A stretch of 64,000 bases of DNA from Alphaproteobacteria bacterium (GTDB lineage: Bacteria > Pseudomonadota > Alphaproteobacteria > Micavibrionales > Micavibrionaceae), in contig JAJFGU010000004.1 in the NCBI GenBank assembly GCA_021775955.1, positions 370,180 through 434,179 on the forward strand, in the 5' to 3' direction. The notes below the pieces were generated by a model. That model saw nothing but the letters and a program-made list of their open reading frames with translations, did no database searches and was not told the DNA's origin. Of this stretch, positions 27,343 to 37,839 are shown piece by piece (position 1 is the first letter of the stretch; every line of letters starts with the position of its first letter). Both the position numbers and the translations under genes were made by a program.

Positions 27343-30114
27343 TTGCTCAATCTAGCTTCCAAAATATTCGGCTCAGCCAATGACCGGGCACTGAAACTGC
27401 TGGGATGGCATGTTGCGCCTATCAATGCGCTGGAGCCTCAATATGAGGCGATGGATGATGCACAGCTGCGCAATCAGACAAACGAATTCCGCCAGCGCCT
27501 GGAAAACGGCGAGCCTCTCGAAAACCTGACCCATGAGGCTTTTGCGGTTATACGGGAAGCAGCAAAAAGAACGCTGGGCCAGCGTCATTATGATGAACAG
27601 CTCATCGGCGGGCTGGTCTTGAATGAAGGCAAAATTGCGGAAATGAAAACCGGTGAGGGTAAAACGCTGGTATCAACGCTGGCGGCCTATCACAACGCCC
27701 TGCCCGGCACGGGCGTTCATATTGTCACCGTCAATGACTACCTGGCCGAGCGCGATGCCGAATGGATGGGACAAATTTATAATTTTATGGGTATGACGAC
27801 CGGCTGCATCACTGACAAAGTCAGACCACCCGAACGCGGCCCTTCCTATGCTGCCGACATCACATACGGAACCAACAATGAATTCGGCTTTGATTACCTG
27901 CGCGACAATATGCGCTTTAACAAAGAACTGATGGTCCAGCGCCCCTTTAACTTCGCCATTGTCGATGAAGTTGACTCGATCCTGATTGATGAAGCCAGAA
28001 CGCCGCTTGTTATTTCCGGCCCATCCGAAACAGATGTCACTCTTTATCACAGCGTTGACAAGCTCATCATCCCGAAACTGGAAGATCAGGACTTTGAACT
28101 TGATGAAAAGCACAAGACCATCGTCCTCACCGAAGAGGGAACCGAGCATGTTGAAAACCTGCTGCGCGAGTCAAAGCTGCTTGAAGAAGGCACCTTATAC
28201 GATATCCAGAACATCAACCTGGTCCACCATGTTAATCAGGCTCTGCGCGCCAACAAGCTCTTCCACCGCGACACCGATTATATCGTAAAGGACAATAAAG
28301 TTATCCTGATCGATGAATTCACTGGCCGCATGATGGAAGGCCGCCGCCTGTCCGAAGGTCTGCACCAGGCTTTGGAGGCCAAGGAAGGCGTTGAGGTTCA
28401 AAACGAAAACCAGACTTTGGCTTCGATCACCTTCCAGAATTATTTCCGGCTTTATCCGAAACTCGCCGGCATGACCGGTACTGCCATGACCGAAGCCGCT
28501 GAGTTTGCAGAGATTTACAATCTCGGCGTTGTCGCCATCCCGACCCATGTGCAGATACAGCGCCAGGACTATGAAGACCAGATTCTAAAATCCATGAAGG
28601 AAAAAAATGAGGCGGTCACCAAACTGGTCAAGGAATGTCAGGAGAGAAAACAACCCGTTCTGGTCGGCACAGTTTCGATCGACAAGTCAGAGAAGCTCTC
28701 GGAGGCCCTTAAAAAGCAGAAAATCCCGCATCACGTTCTGAACGCCCGCCATCATGAACAGGAAGCTTATATCGTGTCTCAAGCCGGACGGCCTGGCGCG
28801 GTGACCATTGCCACCAATATGGCCGGGCGCGGGACCGACATTCAGCTTGGTGGCAACGCTGAAATGCGTATCAAGCAGGAAGTCGATGAAAGCTGGAGCG
28901 AAGACAAACAGAAAAAAGCCACTGAAAAGATTGAATCCGAGATCGCAAAAGACAAGGAAATTGTCAAGGAAGCCGGTGGACTTTATATCGTCGGCACAGA
29001 GCGCCATGAATCACGGCGCATTGACAACCAGCTGCGCGGACGCTCAGGCCGTCAGGGCGACCCCGGCGCCTCAATCTTTTTCCTTTCGGTCGAAGATGAT
29101 TTGATGCGCATTTTTGCCGGTGAAAAACTCGAGGGCCTGCTCGCCAACAGCAAAATTGGGCTGCGCGAAGGTGAGTCCCTCGAACATCCGCTGATCAGTA
29201 AGATGCTGGAAAAAGCGCAGGCCAAAGTCGAAAGCATGAATTTCGACATTCGTAAGAATCTTTTGAAATTTGACAATGTCATGAACGACCAGCGCAAGGT
29301 CATTTATGAACAGCGCCGTGAAATCATGCAGGCCGAGGACCTCGAAGACCTGGTACGCGACATGCGTCATGACATCATTGAAGACATCGTTTCCATTTCC
29401 ATCCCGCCGCAAAGCTACGCAGAGAAATGGAACATCGAAACGCTGAAGAATGAATCCATTCGTCTTCTCGATCTCGACCTGCCCGTGGAAGAATGGGCCA
29501 AAGAAGAAGGTATTGCTGACCGGGAAATCGTCGACCGCATCATGGATTCCTCAAATAATAAAATGGCCAAAAAAGCGGCGGATGTTGGTGTGGAGCTTTG
29601 GCGGCGCATGGAAAAAGGCATCGTCCTGCAGATTCTTGATCAGCACTGGAAAGAGCATTTGCTCAATCTTGACCATCTGCGCCAGGGCATTAATTTGCGC
29701 GCCTTCGGCCAGCGTGATCCGCTGAATGAATATAAAACCGAAGCCTTTGGCGCTTTTGAGAGTATGCTCGATATGATGCGCGAAAGCGTCACCAGTGTTT
29801 TAAGCGTGGTCGAGGTCGATACGTCCCAGGGCCGCGTTGATGTGATTATGCCCGGTATGAATTATCAGGAGCAGCAATTGCAAACATCGCGGCAGGACCC
29901 TGCGGCTATGGGCACCGGCGGCGTAAAACACAGCAAAGAACGCGAAAGACAGCAGCAGCAAGGCGGCCCACAAAGCGGCAATGCCGAGCCCTTCCCGGAA
30001 AAACGCGCCTTTGATCAGCAAGACCCCGCCACCTGGGGCAAAGTCCCGCGCAACGCCGCTTGTCCCTGCGGCTCCGGCAAGAAATTCAAGCAATGCCATG
30101 GCAGGATTGCTTAG
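27343..30114 (+). CDS. secA: Protein translocase ATPase SecA
   Basis: Motor that pushes preproteins through SecYEG. The 923-residue length is normal. It has nucleotide-binding fold 1 with [10 protein letters not shown] near residue 102 and the [15 protein letters not shown]alker B, the preprotein-crosslinking region, fold 2 with [14 protein letters not shown], the helical scaffold, a Gln-rich linker ([14 protein letters not shown]) and the C-terminal zinc/SecB-binding motif [14 protein letters not shown]. The start is a TTG with AAGGA six bases upstream. Structured element 1 ends 84 bases before it. Confidence 0.98.
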   Translation: MLNLASKIFGSANDRALKLLGWHVAPINALEPQYEAMDDAQLRNQTNEFRQRLENGEPLENLTHEAFAVIREAAKRTLGQRHYDEQLIGGLVLNEGKIAEMKTGEGKTLVSTLAAYHNALPGTGVHIVTVNDYLAERDAEWMGQIYNFMGMTTGCITDKVRPPERGPSYAADITYGTNNEFGFDYLRDNMRFNKELMVQRPFNFAIVDEVDSILIDEARTPLVISGPSETDVTLYHSVDKLIIPKLEDQDFELDEKHKTIVLTEEGTEHVENLLRESKLLEEGTLYDIQNINLVHHVNQALRANKLFHRDTDYIVKDNKVILIDEFTGRMMEGRRLSEGLHQALEAKEGVEVQNENQTLASITFQNYFRLYPKLAGMTGTAMTEAAEFAEIYNLGVVAIPTHVQIQRQDYEDQILKSMKEKNEAVTKLVKECQERKQPVLVGTVSIDKSEKLSEALKKQKIPHHVLNARHHEQEAYIVSQAGRPGAVTIATNMAGRGTDIQLGGNAEMRIKQEVDESWSEDKQKKATEKIESEIAKDKEIVKEAGGLYIVGTERHESRRIDNQLRGRSGRQGDPGASIFFLSVEDDLMRIFAGEKLEGLLANSKIGLREGESLEHPLISKMLEKAQAKVESMNFDIRKNLLKFDNVMNDQRKVIYEQRREIMQAEDLEDLVRDMRHDIIEDIVSISIPPQSYAEKWNIETLKNESIRLLDLDLPVEEWAKEEGIADREIVDRIMDSSNNKMAKKAADVGVELWRRMEKGIVLQILDQHWKEHLLNLDHLRQGINLRAFGQRDPLNEYKTEAFGAFESMLDMMRESVTSVLSVVEVDTSQGRVDVIMPGMNYQEQQLQTSRQDPAAMGTGGVKHSKERERQQQQGGPQSGNAEPFPEKRAFDQQDPATWGKVPRNAACPCGSGKKFKQCHGRIA

Positions 30115-30145
30115 CACATCGTACTATCCGTGCTAATCTCCTCCT

Positions 30146-31009
30146 ATGAGCTTCACAGAAAAACATTATTTTGGGACCAATTCCGCCGGGCAGCACCGCA
30201 TTGTCTATAATGACTGGGGGCCGGAGGACGGCCACCCAGTGATCTGCGTCCATGGCCTGACCGGCAATGGCCATGATTTTGATTTTTTGGCTGAGGAACT
30301 CATCAAAGACGGGCACCGTATCATTGCCGTCGACCTACCCGGACGCGGACGCAGTGATTTTCTCGGTAACCCGCATGATTATAATTACAAACAATACGGC
30401 CAAGATCTTATGGCTCTGCTGGCCCATCTCGGCGTTGGTGAACCGGGCAGCGTTGACTGGATCGGCGTTTCGCTCGGCGGGCTGCTCGGTATTGGCCTGG
30501 CCGGGCTGGAAGACACGCCCATCCGCCGCATGATCATCAATGATGTCGGACCGGAAGTGCCGCAGGTCATGCTCGATTTCATTCATCAGGTGCTTTCCCA
30601 AAGCTATACATTCGATACGGTGCAGGATCTGGAAAAACGCATGCGCGAAACCAGAGGCCTGACATGGGGGCCGGTCACAGACGATCAATGGAAACATATG
30701 GCCGAGCACAATGCCCGCGCCCTTGATGATGGACAAATCACCTATGCGTATGACCCGGAAACCGCCGTCGTTTTTGCAAGCGAGCCAACCGGCGGAGCGG
30801 ATCTCTGGCCTTACTGGGATAAGATCACCTGCCCGCTATTACTGCTACAGGGCAAAAAATCTCTTGTTCTACCGAAGAAGATCATCAAGCAAATGAAAAA
30901 GCGCGGTCCGAAATTCGACCTGCATGTCTTTAAAGGCTGCGGCCATGTACCGTCCCTCATGGCCCCGGATCAAATTGAAGTGGTAAGGGAATGGCTAAAC
31001 ACAAAGTAG
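30146..31009 (+). CDS. Alpha/beta hydrolase
   Basis: A 287-residue alpha/beta-fold hydrolase. The oxyanion region is VHGLTGNGHDFDFLAEEL, the nucleophile elbow is GVSLGG (about 109-114), and the catalytic His is in GCGHVPSLMAPDQ near the C-terminus. Active-site pieces are complete, but the substrate cannot be read from the sequence. A seven-base inverted repeat TTAGCAC/GTGCTAA (30111-30136) spans the secA stop and the leader of this gene and could attenuate or separate the two transcripts. The 3' end overlaps the next gene by 19 bases. Confidence 0.88.
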   Translation: MSFTEKHYFGTNSAGQHRIVYNDWGPEDGHPVICVHGLTGNGHDFDFLAEELIKDGHRIIAVDLPGRGRSDFLGNPHDYNYKQYGQDLMALLAHLGVGEPGSVDWIGVSLGGLLGIGLAGLEDTPIRRMIINDVGPEVPQVMLDFIHQVLSQSYTFDTVQDLEKRMRETRGLTWGPVTDDQWKHMAEHNARALDDGQITYAYDPETAVVFASEPTGGADLWPYWDKITCPLLLLQGKKSLVLPKKIIKQMKKRGPKFDLHVFKGCGHVPSLMAPDQIEVVREWLNTK

Positions 31010-32145
31010 ACATTCTTATCATCGGCGCAGGCATCGCCGGGCTGTGGCTGTTTCACCGGCTAAAACGCGCCGGCTATGACGCGCTGCTGCTGGAAAAAAA
31101 CGCAATTGGCGGCGGCCAGAGCATTGCCAGCCAGGGCATTATCCATTCCGGCCTCAAATATACGCTGGCCGGACAGGTGAGCGCGCTCGCCCGTTCGATC
31201 AGCATTATGCCGGATTTATGGCGCGCGGCTTTAAACGGTAACGGCCCGGTTGATTTGTCAGCCGCCAAAGAAAACGCCGCCTCACAACATTTACTCATAC
31301 CACCCGGACTCATGGGAAGCCTCATTAAAACAATCAGCAAAAAAGCATTGGGCAAGGGCGCCAAAGAAACCCCACTGGAAGAATGGCCAGGCGATATCAG
31401 CGCATCGGGCTTTCACGGCTCCCTCGTTCATATGGGTGAACCCGTCCTCGATATCCCCGGAATCATCCACGCTCTGGCCGAACCGTATAAGGACTGCATC
31501 CGTCAAAATGATGGCACAGAGATAGAAGCCAAACTCACGATTTACACCGCTGCCGATGGAAATGAAGAGGCTGCAAAGCAAAATAATCACAACAAAGGGT
31601 TAGAGACACAAAAACGCCCGCTGCTCATGGGGCTGATGAAACATGCGCCCTTCCCGCTTTACGCACATTTCGTCGGCAACTCCGACAAGCCGGTCGCCAC
31701 CATCACCACGCATAAAGGCAAAGACGGTACGCTGATCTGGTATGTCGGCGGCGCGGTGGCCGAGCGCGCAAAAGACTCCAGCCCCGAAGAAGTCTATAGC
31801 GCCATTCGCAAAGCCTTTGCCAAATATATGCCGCAAGTTGATTTGTCCGGGATTGAATGGGCCACCCTGCCCATCGACCGCATCGAAGGAAAATCCAAAA
31901 CCGATGGTTGGCTCCCCGACACCCCGACGATTCATGAATCCGGCGACACGCTTTATTGCTGGCCGACAAAACTCACCTTCGCGCCGCTGTTATCGGATAT
32001 GATTTTTGACCGCGTCGAAAAATCAGGCATAAAACCAAATGGCATACAAAGCGACTGGTCATTCCTACCTGAAGCGCCTTATGCTGAAACCCCATGGGAC
32101 ACCGCACAATGGATAAAAGAGAGCTCGGCCAAAGCGGCCTCATGA
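30991..32145 (+). CDS. FAD-dependent oxidoreductase (DadA/GlpD-type fold)
   Basis: A 384-residue flavoprotein. The N-terminus has the Rossmann FAD motif IIGAGIAGLWLFHRLKRAG and the second glycine element GGQSIASQGIIHSGLKY, which resembles L-2-hydroxyglutarate and glycerol-3-phosphate oxidases. The C-terminal region includes KLTFAPLLSDMIFDRV. No membrane helix is obvious. Overlap with the hydrolase upstream (19 bases) and the aldo/keto reductase downstream (37 bases) implies coupled translation and perhaps one pathway. The substrate is unknown. Confidence 0.82.
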   Translation: MAKHKVDILIIGAGIAGLWLFHRLKRAGYDALLLEKNAIGGGQSIASQGIIHSGLKYTLAGQVSALARSISIMPDLWRAALNGNGPVDLSAAKENAASQHLLIPPGLMGSLIKTISKKALGKGAKETPLEEWPGDISASGFHGSLVHMGEPVLDIPGIIHALAEPYKDCIRQNDGTEIEAKLTIYTAADGNEEAAKQNNHNKGLETQKRPLLMGLMKHAPFPLYAHFVGNSDKPVATITTHKGKDGTLIWYVGGAVAERAKDSSPEEVYSAIRKAFAKYMPQVDLSGIEWATLPIDRIEGKSKTDGWLPDTPTIHESGDTLYCWPTKLTFAPLLSDMIFDRVEKSGIKPNGIQSDWSFLPEAPYAETPWDTAQWIKESSAKAAS

Positions 32146-32876
32146 TATCGCCTCTGGGCCTGGGCACCGTGAAGTTTGGCCGGAATGTTGGGGTCAAATA
32201 CCCCGAAGGGTTCGATATCCCGGATGAAGCGGCGCTGGCGGATTTGCTGAACCTTGCCAAAGAGCTTGGCATCAATTTACTCGACACCGCGCCCTCTTAC
32301 GGCACCAGCGAGGAGCGTTTGGGGCGGCTTTTAAAAGGCCAGCGCGAAGACTGGGTCATCGTCGGCAAAGCCGGCGAAGAATTCGAAAACGACCAGTCGA
32401 CTTACGATTTTTCACCCGAACATTTTGAAATGAGTCTCGAGCGCTCCCTCAAGCGTCTGCAAACCGACTATTTGGATGTATTCCTCATTCATTCCGACGG
32501 CAATGACATGGAGAATTTATCGGATAATCTCATCGAAAAAATGCAGGACTTTAAATCCCGCGGCCTGGTCCGTGCCATCGGCGCTTCGACCAAAACGCCT
32601 GAAGGCGGAATCAAAGCCCTCGAAAACATGGATGTGGTCATGGCCACTTATAACCCCTCCTATACTGATGAAAAACCGGTACTCGATTATGCCGCAGAAA
32701 ACAACAAAGGCGTGCTGCTCAAAAAAGCCCTCGCCAGCGGCCATGCAGCCAATACCAAAGACAGCCTCGATTTTGCCTTTTCCCATCCCGCCGCCTCCGC
32801 CGCCATCATCGGCACCATCAATCCGGATCATTTACGGGAGAATGTGAACGCCGTATCTACGCCGCAGGAGGCGTAA
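32109..32876 (+). CDS. Aldo/keto reductase
   Basis: A 255-residue NADPH-dependent TIM-barrel reductase. It has the family's N-terminal RELGQSGLMISPLGLGTVKFG, the catalytic Asp/Tyr in NLLDTAPSYGTSEERLG, the Lys in IVGKAGEEF and the His in DVFLIHSDG. The ATG at 32109 (MDKRELG) is preferred to an in-frame codon at 32094 because it matches the family start. The protein is short for the class (usually 280-340). It overlaps the FAD oxidoreductase gene and converges on the CorC-type gene with a 20-base overlap. Confidence 0.88.
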   Translation: MDKRELGQSGLMISPLGLGTVKFGRNVGVKYPEGFDIPDEAALADLLNLAKELGINLLDTAPSYGTSEERLGRLLKGQREDWVIVGKAGEEFENDQSTYDFSPEHFEMSLERSLKRLQTDYLDVFLIHSDGNDMENLSDNLIEKMQDFKSRGLVRAIGASTKTPEGGIKALENMDVVMATYNPSYTDEKPVLDYAAENNKGVLLKKALASGHAANTKDSLDFAFSHPAASAAIIGTINPDHLRENVNAVSTPQEA

Positions 32877-34122
32877 CCTTAATCACAGTCAACTGATTAC
32901 GCTGGCGCTTGATGATATCAAAGCGAAAGCCGTGAAAGCTAAAGCTCTGCCCCACTTCGGGCAGCATTTGAGATTCATGCAGTACCAGCCCGGCCAGGGT
33001 TGCATAATCTTCATCGGGCAGACCCCAGTCAAATTCGCGGTCAAGATCACGGATCGTCACCTCACCATCAATCAGAAAACTGCCGTCACCCATTTTGCGC
33101 ACGCCCGGCACCACCATGTCATGCTCATCGTCAATTTCACCGACAATTTCCTCCAGAATATCCTCAAGCGTTACAATCCCCATAAACGCGCCGTATTCGT
33201 CGATGACAATCGCGAAATGCTCGCGGCGCTGACGGAAAGCCTGAAGCTGATCATACAAATCCGTGCTCTCGGGAATGAACCACGGCTCCGCCGCCACCTC
33301 GTCTATCTTAACTTGAAAAATATCGGCGCGGTGTTCTTTCATTGCCATTAAAAGCCGCTTGGAGTGCAGCACACCGACAATGTTATCCTGATTGTCCCGC
33401 CACAGCGGCAGGCGCGTATAGGGGCTATCGAGTACCGCATCGACCATCTGATCGATTGGCAGATCGGCATCGATCATTTCAACATTTTTGCGGTGAATCA
33501 TGATCTCTTCGACATCAACCTCAAACAGATCGAGAATGGAGCGCAGCATCGCCCGCTGCTCCAGTGTCTCGCGCTCCGGCCCTTCATGCATTTCAATCGC
33601 CCCGCGCAAAAGCTCATAATGGGACCCGGCGGCAACCTTGGAGATATCGACCCCTATCAGTTTTAAAACACCGCGCACAATCCAGGTCACCGCTTCGGTC
33701 ACCGGCGCAAACACAACAATCACAACGCGGATAATCGGCGCAATCGCCAAAGACATCTTGTTGGCATGATGGAGCGCGTAGGTTTTCGGCAGCACCTCGG
33801 CAAAGATCAAAACCAGCATAGTCATCATCAGCGTCGCATAAACCACGCCCGCCTCGCCGAACATTTTAATCAGAAAACTGGTCGCCAGGGCTGAGGCAAG
33901 AATATTCACCAGATTGTTGCCGAGCAAAAGCGCGCCAATCATGCGGTCTTTTTTATCGAGGATACTTAGAACCAGCCCGGCACGCTTGTTGCCGTCTGAT
34001 TCCCGGGCGTGCAGCCTTGCGCGCGATACCGCCGTCAGCGCGGTTTCCGAGCCGGAGAAAAAAGCCGAAAGCACCAACAAAACGACAATGGCTATGACTG
34101 GGATGAGAATGCCGACTTCCAT
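32857..34122 (-). CDS. HlyC/CorC (CNNM) family transporter
   Basis: A 421-residue membrane protein with the CNNM/DUF21 domain (about 1-190; four hydrophobic segments, starting MEVGILIPVIAIVVLLVLSAFFSGSETAL), a CBS pair (about 205-330, with IMIHRKNVEMID and FAIVIDEYGAFMGIVTLEDILEEIVGEI) and a C-terminal CorC_HlyC domain (about 345-420). Family members are linked to Mg2+ or Co2+ efflux and cation homeostasis. It lies immediately downstream of aroB with a 31-base overlap, so it is probably cotranscribed with the shikimate genes. Confidence 0.93.
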   Translation of the reverse strand: MEVGILIPVIAIVVLLVLSAFFSGSETALTAVSRARLHARESDGNKRAGLVLSILDKKDRMIGALLLGNNLVNILASALATSFLIKMFGEAGVVYATLMMTMLVLIFAEVLPKTYALHHANKMSLAIAPIIRVVIVVFAPVTEAVTWIVRGVLKLIGVDISKVAAGSHYELLRGAIEMHEGPERETLEQRAMLRSILDLFEVDVEEIMIHRKNVEMIDADLPIDQMVDAVLDSPYTRLPLWRDNQDNIVGVLHSKRLLMAMKEHRADIFQVKIDEVAAEPWFIPESTDLYDQLQAFRQRREHFAIVIDEYGAFMGIVTLEDILEEIVGEIDDEHDMVVPGVRKMGDGSFLIDGEVTIRDLDREFDWGLPDEDYATLAGLVLHESQMLPEVGQSFSFHGFRFDIIKRQRNQLTVIKVTPPAA

Positions 34123-35300
34123 AAGCCTTTAATGCCCTTTCTTTTGCCCTGTCTGTTAAAACCTTCCATGGTGACATTTGTCTTGCCAATCGCGTCCTTA
34201 AGAACATCGCGCACGATACCTTCCGGCACGTCTTTTGTAATAAACGTCTCGCCAATAGCCGCAGGAAGAACAAATGTCATTTGCCCGCCAGTGGCTTTTT
34301 TATCCTTCTTCATAATTTCCATCAGGCTGTCGACATCCGTCTTTAAAGCCGGCTCAATAAAGGAAACGCGCGTGGGAAGACCGACGGCGCTAAAATGCGC
34401 CTCAACACGCTCCATATCTTCCTGGGTGCAATGACCAAGCCGTAAGGATAAATCAAACGCCAGAATTGTGCCGATCGCCACGCCCTCGCCATGCAATAAC
34501 CGCCCGTCATATTTTGCGGCTGTCTCCAGCGCATGGCCGAAGGTGTGACCAAGGTTAAGCAAGGCCCGCCTGTCCGATTCCTTTTCATCGGACTCAACAA
34601 TCTCGGCCTTGGCTTTGGTGCTTTTCTCGATGGCATGGGAAACAGCCTCGGGATCAAGAGCACATACGTCTTTACCATTATCCTCCAGCCACTGGAAAAA
34701 GCCGAGATCATTAATCAAACCGTATTTCACAACTTCCGCATAACCGGCCAGCAACTCGCGCTTTGGTATGGTCTTCAATGTCTCAATATCGGCAATCACC
34801 GAAATCGGCTGATAGAATGCGCCCACCAGGTTTTTGCCCTGCGCCATGTTGATACCCGTCTTACCGCCGACGGAGCTATCGACCTGTGCCAGCAGGGTCG
34901 TCGGAACCTGCACATAGGATACGCCGCGCATAATGGTCGAAGCGGCAAAGCCGGACAAATCACCGATCACGCCGCCACCAACCGCCATAACGATAGAATT
35001 GCGATGCACGCCGTGATCCAGAAGCCAGCCGCAAATACGCTCCAGCTGCTTAAACGATTTTGTCTTCTCACCGGGGGGCAGAACCATCATTTCCACGCGC
35101 TGCGCTCCGGCTTCTGCCATAATGTCTTTGGCTGCCTGGGCATAGGATTTAACATTCTCATCGGTCACAACAAAAACCGAACGCCCGGCAAGCTCCACAG
35201 GCACGAAATCGGCAAGCCGATAGAGCAGACCGGAGCCGATATAAATATCATAGCCCCGCGTATCGAGATCGATGGTTACAATTTTGGTTTCAACTGGCAT
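34092..35300 (-). CDS. aroB: 3-dehydroquinate synthase
   Basis: Second enzyme of the shikimate pathway, making 3-dehydroquinate from DAHP using NAD and a metal. The NAD-binding glycine loop AVGGGVIGDLSGFAASTIMRG, the metal-site region GYAEVVKYGLI and the histidines of LNLGHTFGHALE and LLHGEGVAIG are present. At 402 residues it is about 30 longer than usual; the extra is a basic C-terminal tail (FNRQGKRKGIKGLWKS) encoded over the start of the CorC-type gene. I use the ATG at 35300; the preceding codon is a TTG in frame. GAGGAAGA lies upstream. Confidence 0.96.
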   Translation of the reverse strand: MPVETKIVTIDLDTRGYDIYIGSGLLYRLADFVPVELAGRSVFVVTDENVKSYAQAAKDIMAEAGAQRVEMMVLPPGEKTKSFKQLERICGWLLDHGVHRNSIVMAVGGGVIGDLSGFAASTIMRGVSYVQVPTTLLAQVDSSVGGKTGINMAQGKNLVGAFYQPISVIADIETLKTIPKRELLAGYAEVVKYGLINDLGFFQWLEDNGKDVCALDPEAVSHAIEKSTKAKAEIVESDEKESDRRALLNLGHTFGHALETAAKYDGRLLHGEGVAIGTILAFDLSLRLGHCTQEDMERVEAHFSAVGLPTRVSFIEPALKTDVDSLMEIMKKDKKATGGQMTFVLPAAIGETFITKDVPEGIVRDVLKDAIGKTNVTMEGFNRQGKRKGIKGLWKSAFSSQS

Positions 35301-35305
35301 CAATT

Positions 35306-35881
35306 TTATTCTTCCTCACACAAAAACTCATGCAGGCTTTTTACAGAGCCATCAACAACATCTGCAATGGCTCCGGCATCGCTGCGCACAGTGATATCAG
35401 CTTTTGCGTAAATCGGCCTCCTTTTTTCGAGCAATTCCTCAATAATATCCCTTGGATCGCCTTGCGCCAATAATGGTCTGTTCTTCTTATGCATGACCCT
35501 TTCTAGCAAAGCATCGATATCGGCATCAATCCATATTGATATGGCCCTGCTCCAGATCGCATCAGCCGTGCTTTCATTGACGATGGCCCCGCCGCCGGTC
35601 GCAAGCACGATCGGTCCTGTTTCCAAAAGATCAGCGATAATCCGCTTTTCCGCATCACGAAAACGCTGCTCACCATCGCGTTCAAAAATCTCGGCAATCG
35701 AGCAGCCCGCCGCCTCTTCTATTTTCCTGTCGGAATCAACAAATTCAAGCCCCAACGCCCTGGCCAGCAACGCGCCAATATGGCTTTTGCCAGAGCCCAT
35801 CATACCGATCAGGGCAACCGGCTTATCGAGCCTGTTTTTAATGGCCTCTGCCAAATCCTTTATATTTTGGTTTTCCGTCAT
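35306..35881 (-). CDS. aroK: Shikimate kinase
   Basis: Phosphorylates shikimate at the 3-hydroxyl with ATP. The 191-residue protein has the P-loop GMMGSGKSHIG, the shikimate-binding DSDRKIEEAAG, the GGGAI segment (VLATGGGAIV) and the lid region MHKKNRPLL. Its stop lies five bases before the aroB start, so aroK-aroB-corC reads as one operon. It diverges from the small membrane protein gene at 35940. Confidence 0.96.
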   Translation of the reverse strand: MTENQNIKDLAEAIKNRLDKPVALIGMMGSGKSHIGALLARALGLEFVDSDRKIEEAAGCSIAEIFERDGEQRFRDAEKRIIADLLETGPIVLATGGGAIVNESTADAIWSRAISIWIDADIDALLERVMHKKNRPLLAQGDPRDIIEELLEKRRPIYAKADITVRSDAGAIADVVDGSVKSLHEFLCEEE

Positions 35882-35939
35882 CCTTTACCCACGATTTCTC
35901 TTGCGATCTGTAAATACGGAACCTAAGATCGCCCCTGTC

Positions 35940-36083
35940 ATGAAGATATTCAAGCTTATTTTAGGACTTCTTGTCCTCACCCTTGCCGGCGGGTTTGGCT
36001 ATTTCGCCGTCACCGATGTGCCGATTGAAAAAAAACAGATCAGCAAAACCATTCCCAATGAGCGCTTCTTCGATGAAAAATAG
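35940..36083 (+). CDS. Small membrane protein (47 residues)
   Basis: A short bitopic or secreted protein with the start MKIFKLILGLLVLTLAGGFGYFAV and a conserved-looking tail TDVPIEKKQISKTIPNERFF. One N-terminal transmembrane helix is clear. A similar short protein is commonly found between aroK and the next periplasmic protein/xerD in related genomes (recollection, not checked). It overlaps the following gene by 11 bases, suggesting coupling. Function unknown. Confidence 0.7.
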   Translation: MKIFKLILGLLVLTLAGGFGYFAVTDVPIEKKQISKTIPNERFFDEK

Positions 36084-37818
36084 CCTTCATATCATTCTTA
36101 TCCTGGCCTTTTTAAGCGTCTTTACAGGAAGCTTTGCCTTCGCCTATGACGACGATGAAGACACCATAGAACTTACAGACGAAGAAAAAGAGCAAGAAAA
36201 ATACGAAGACGACAGAAGAGATGCCGTATTTGACGTCAAATATTCCAGCATTGAATCTGCCGGCATTTATTCAAGTGCCAGCGACGGAAGCTTAGGGCGT
36301 GATTTGTGGGATAATGTCCAAAGGTCCTATTTGATCGCGCTAATATCCGAACTGCCCCTTAATTCACGCGCAAAAACAATGCGCGAGTTAAGCAAAAAAG
36401 CGCTACTAACTTCCGTCAACGCCAGACTTATTAACAATGATATCAAACCTGAACCGGGACATGATTTTCTGACCGTCCGGCTGGAAAAGCTTCTGGACAG
36501 CGGGTTTTATGCCGAGGCCTTTGATCTGTATTCACAGTTAAATGACGAGCCCTACCACGAAAACCTGGCCCGCGCCGGTGTTCTTGCCATGCTTTACAAT
36601 GGTGAAAAATCTCTGGCATGTCTCGAAGGCAACACGGTTCAGGATCGCTTTGAAGGCGTTACCTTCTGGCAGGAATTTCTGGCTTACTGCGATCATTTTT
36701 TATCAGAAAAACCGGACAAAAAATCTATCAAAACGCTCAAAGCCTCAGATAAAAAAATACTGAAGGTTATCGCAGCCGATAAAAAATACAGCTTCACATA
36801 TGACCCTAAAAAATTTGAAACACTCTCGCGCCTTGAGCAAGCCATTCTGGTTTCTGAAAACAATCTAAAACTCAGCAAGCTCAAAAAAATAAACATACAG
36901 GACATCCCGCCCCGGCATATTGCATTGCTGCTTGCGCATGAAAAACTTTCTGAAAAACACAGATTATTGCTGAGCATTCGCGCTGTGGACCAACAAATTA
37001 TTAAGCCCGAGAAGCTAAAGGAACTTTATGACCTTTTCACCGCGCCTGCAGCCGGCGAAGACGAAAGTGAAGACAAAGCGCTGGAGTCTCTCAAAAACTG
37101 GGAAAAACTGCCCTATTTATATCAAAAAGCCGGCAACGCCGCCAAGGGCGAAGAACAATGGGCGGTTATGCGCGAAATTTTTACGCTCGAAGATCAATAT
37201 GGAACAGCCGCTTTATTACCTTTTGCCAAAACAATGCAGGGCCTAAAGCCAAAATCCCCCTCTTTGGAGGAAATTGAGCGTGCAATGCGCATTATTCACT
37301 ATGCAGATTTATCTATCCCTTCGCACTGGATGAAGACCCTGGAAGGCCTTGATAAGGAGGATGAAAGCCCGGCCTCAGAAAGGTATAACCGCTTGTATTT
37401 GGCTGCTTTTTTGGCAAAACCCAACTATAAAAGAACCAGTGACGAACGGGAAAAGCTGGAAACCCTTATGAGCAGAGGAAAACGAAGGCACACAGTTTTC
37501 TTAAAAAATATTATAGAAAATCTTGACAAAGATGGAAAAGATGTTAATAATGCGTCCAAAGCTTATGAAAAAGATTTTGACTTGACATCGAATGAAGATT
37601 ATGTAATGCCTTCTGTACATGTGTGGGATCGCATTACTCTAGTAAGTCAAAATCGTATTATTGGTGAAACGATCCTGCTTTGCACATTCATGTTGCAGGA
37701 CGCCCCGTTACAGGATATCTATCCGGGTGTTTTACGTGATGTACTAAAGAGTTTGAATATTGTGGGATTAACAAACGTTTCCAGAAAGATGGCCATAGAG
37801 GCCCTTCTGGAAAAGTAA
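36073..37818 (+). CDS. Large periplasmic protein of unknown function upstream of xerD
   Basis: A 581-residue protein with a Sec signal peptide (MKNSLHIILILAFLSVFTGSFAFA) and an acidic mature start (DDDEDTIELTDEEKEQEKYED). The rest is mostly helical and solenoid-like, with segments such as LEKLLDSGFYAEAFDLYSQL and RAGVLAMLYNGEKSLACLEG that resemble tandem helical repeats. Genes in this position (between aroK and xerD) exist in other alphaproteobacteria, sometimes annotated uninformatively. AT-rich patches and a change of codon use occur near the 3' end (about 37500-37680). It ends 21 bases before xerD. Confidence 0.75.
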   Translation: MKNSLHIILILAFLSVFTGSFAFAYDDDEDTIELTDEEKEQEKYEDDRRDAVFDVKYSSIESAGIYSSASDGSLGRDLWDNVQRSYLIALISELPLNSRAKTMRELSKKALLTSVNARLINNDIKPEPGHDFLTVRLEKLLDSGFYAEAFDLYSQLNDEPYHENLARAGVLAMLYNGEKSLACLEGNTVQDRFEGVTFWQEFLAYCDHFLSEKPDKKSIKTLKASDKKILKVIAADKKYSFTYDPKKFETLSRLEQAILVSENNLKLSKLKKINIQDIPPRHIALLLAHEKLSEKHRLLLSIRAVDQQIIKPEKLKELYDLFTAPAAGEDESEDKALESLKNWEKLPYLYQKAGNAAKGEEQWAVMREIFTLEDQYGTAALLPFAKTMQGLKPKSPSLEEIERAMRIIHYADLSIPSHWMKTLEGLDKEDESPASERYNRLYLAAFLAKPNYKRTSDEREKLETLMSRGKRRHTVFLKNIIENLDKDGKDVNNASKAYEKDFDLTSNEDYVMPSVHVWDRITLVSQNRIIGETILLCTFMLQDAPLQDIYPGVLRDVLKSLNIVGLTNVSRKMAIEALLEK

Positions 37819-37839
37819 AAAGGAAGAAGGAGAAAAACT

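Noticed and set aside
34533..35411. 292-codon open frame antisense to aroB and aroK
   Set aside because: It covers parts of two certain genes on the other strand and shows no domain or start signal.
37500..37680. Possible broken gene in the AT-rich 3' end of the periplasmic protein gene
   Set aside because: The frame stays open to its stop at 37818 and reads as a continuous protein.
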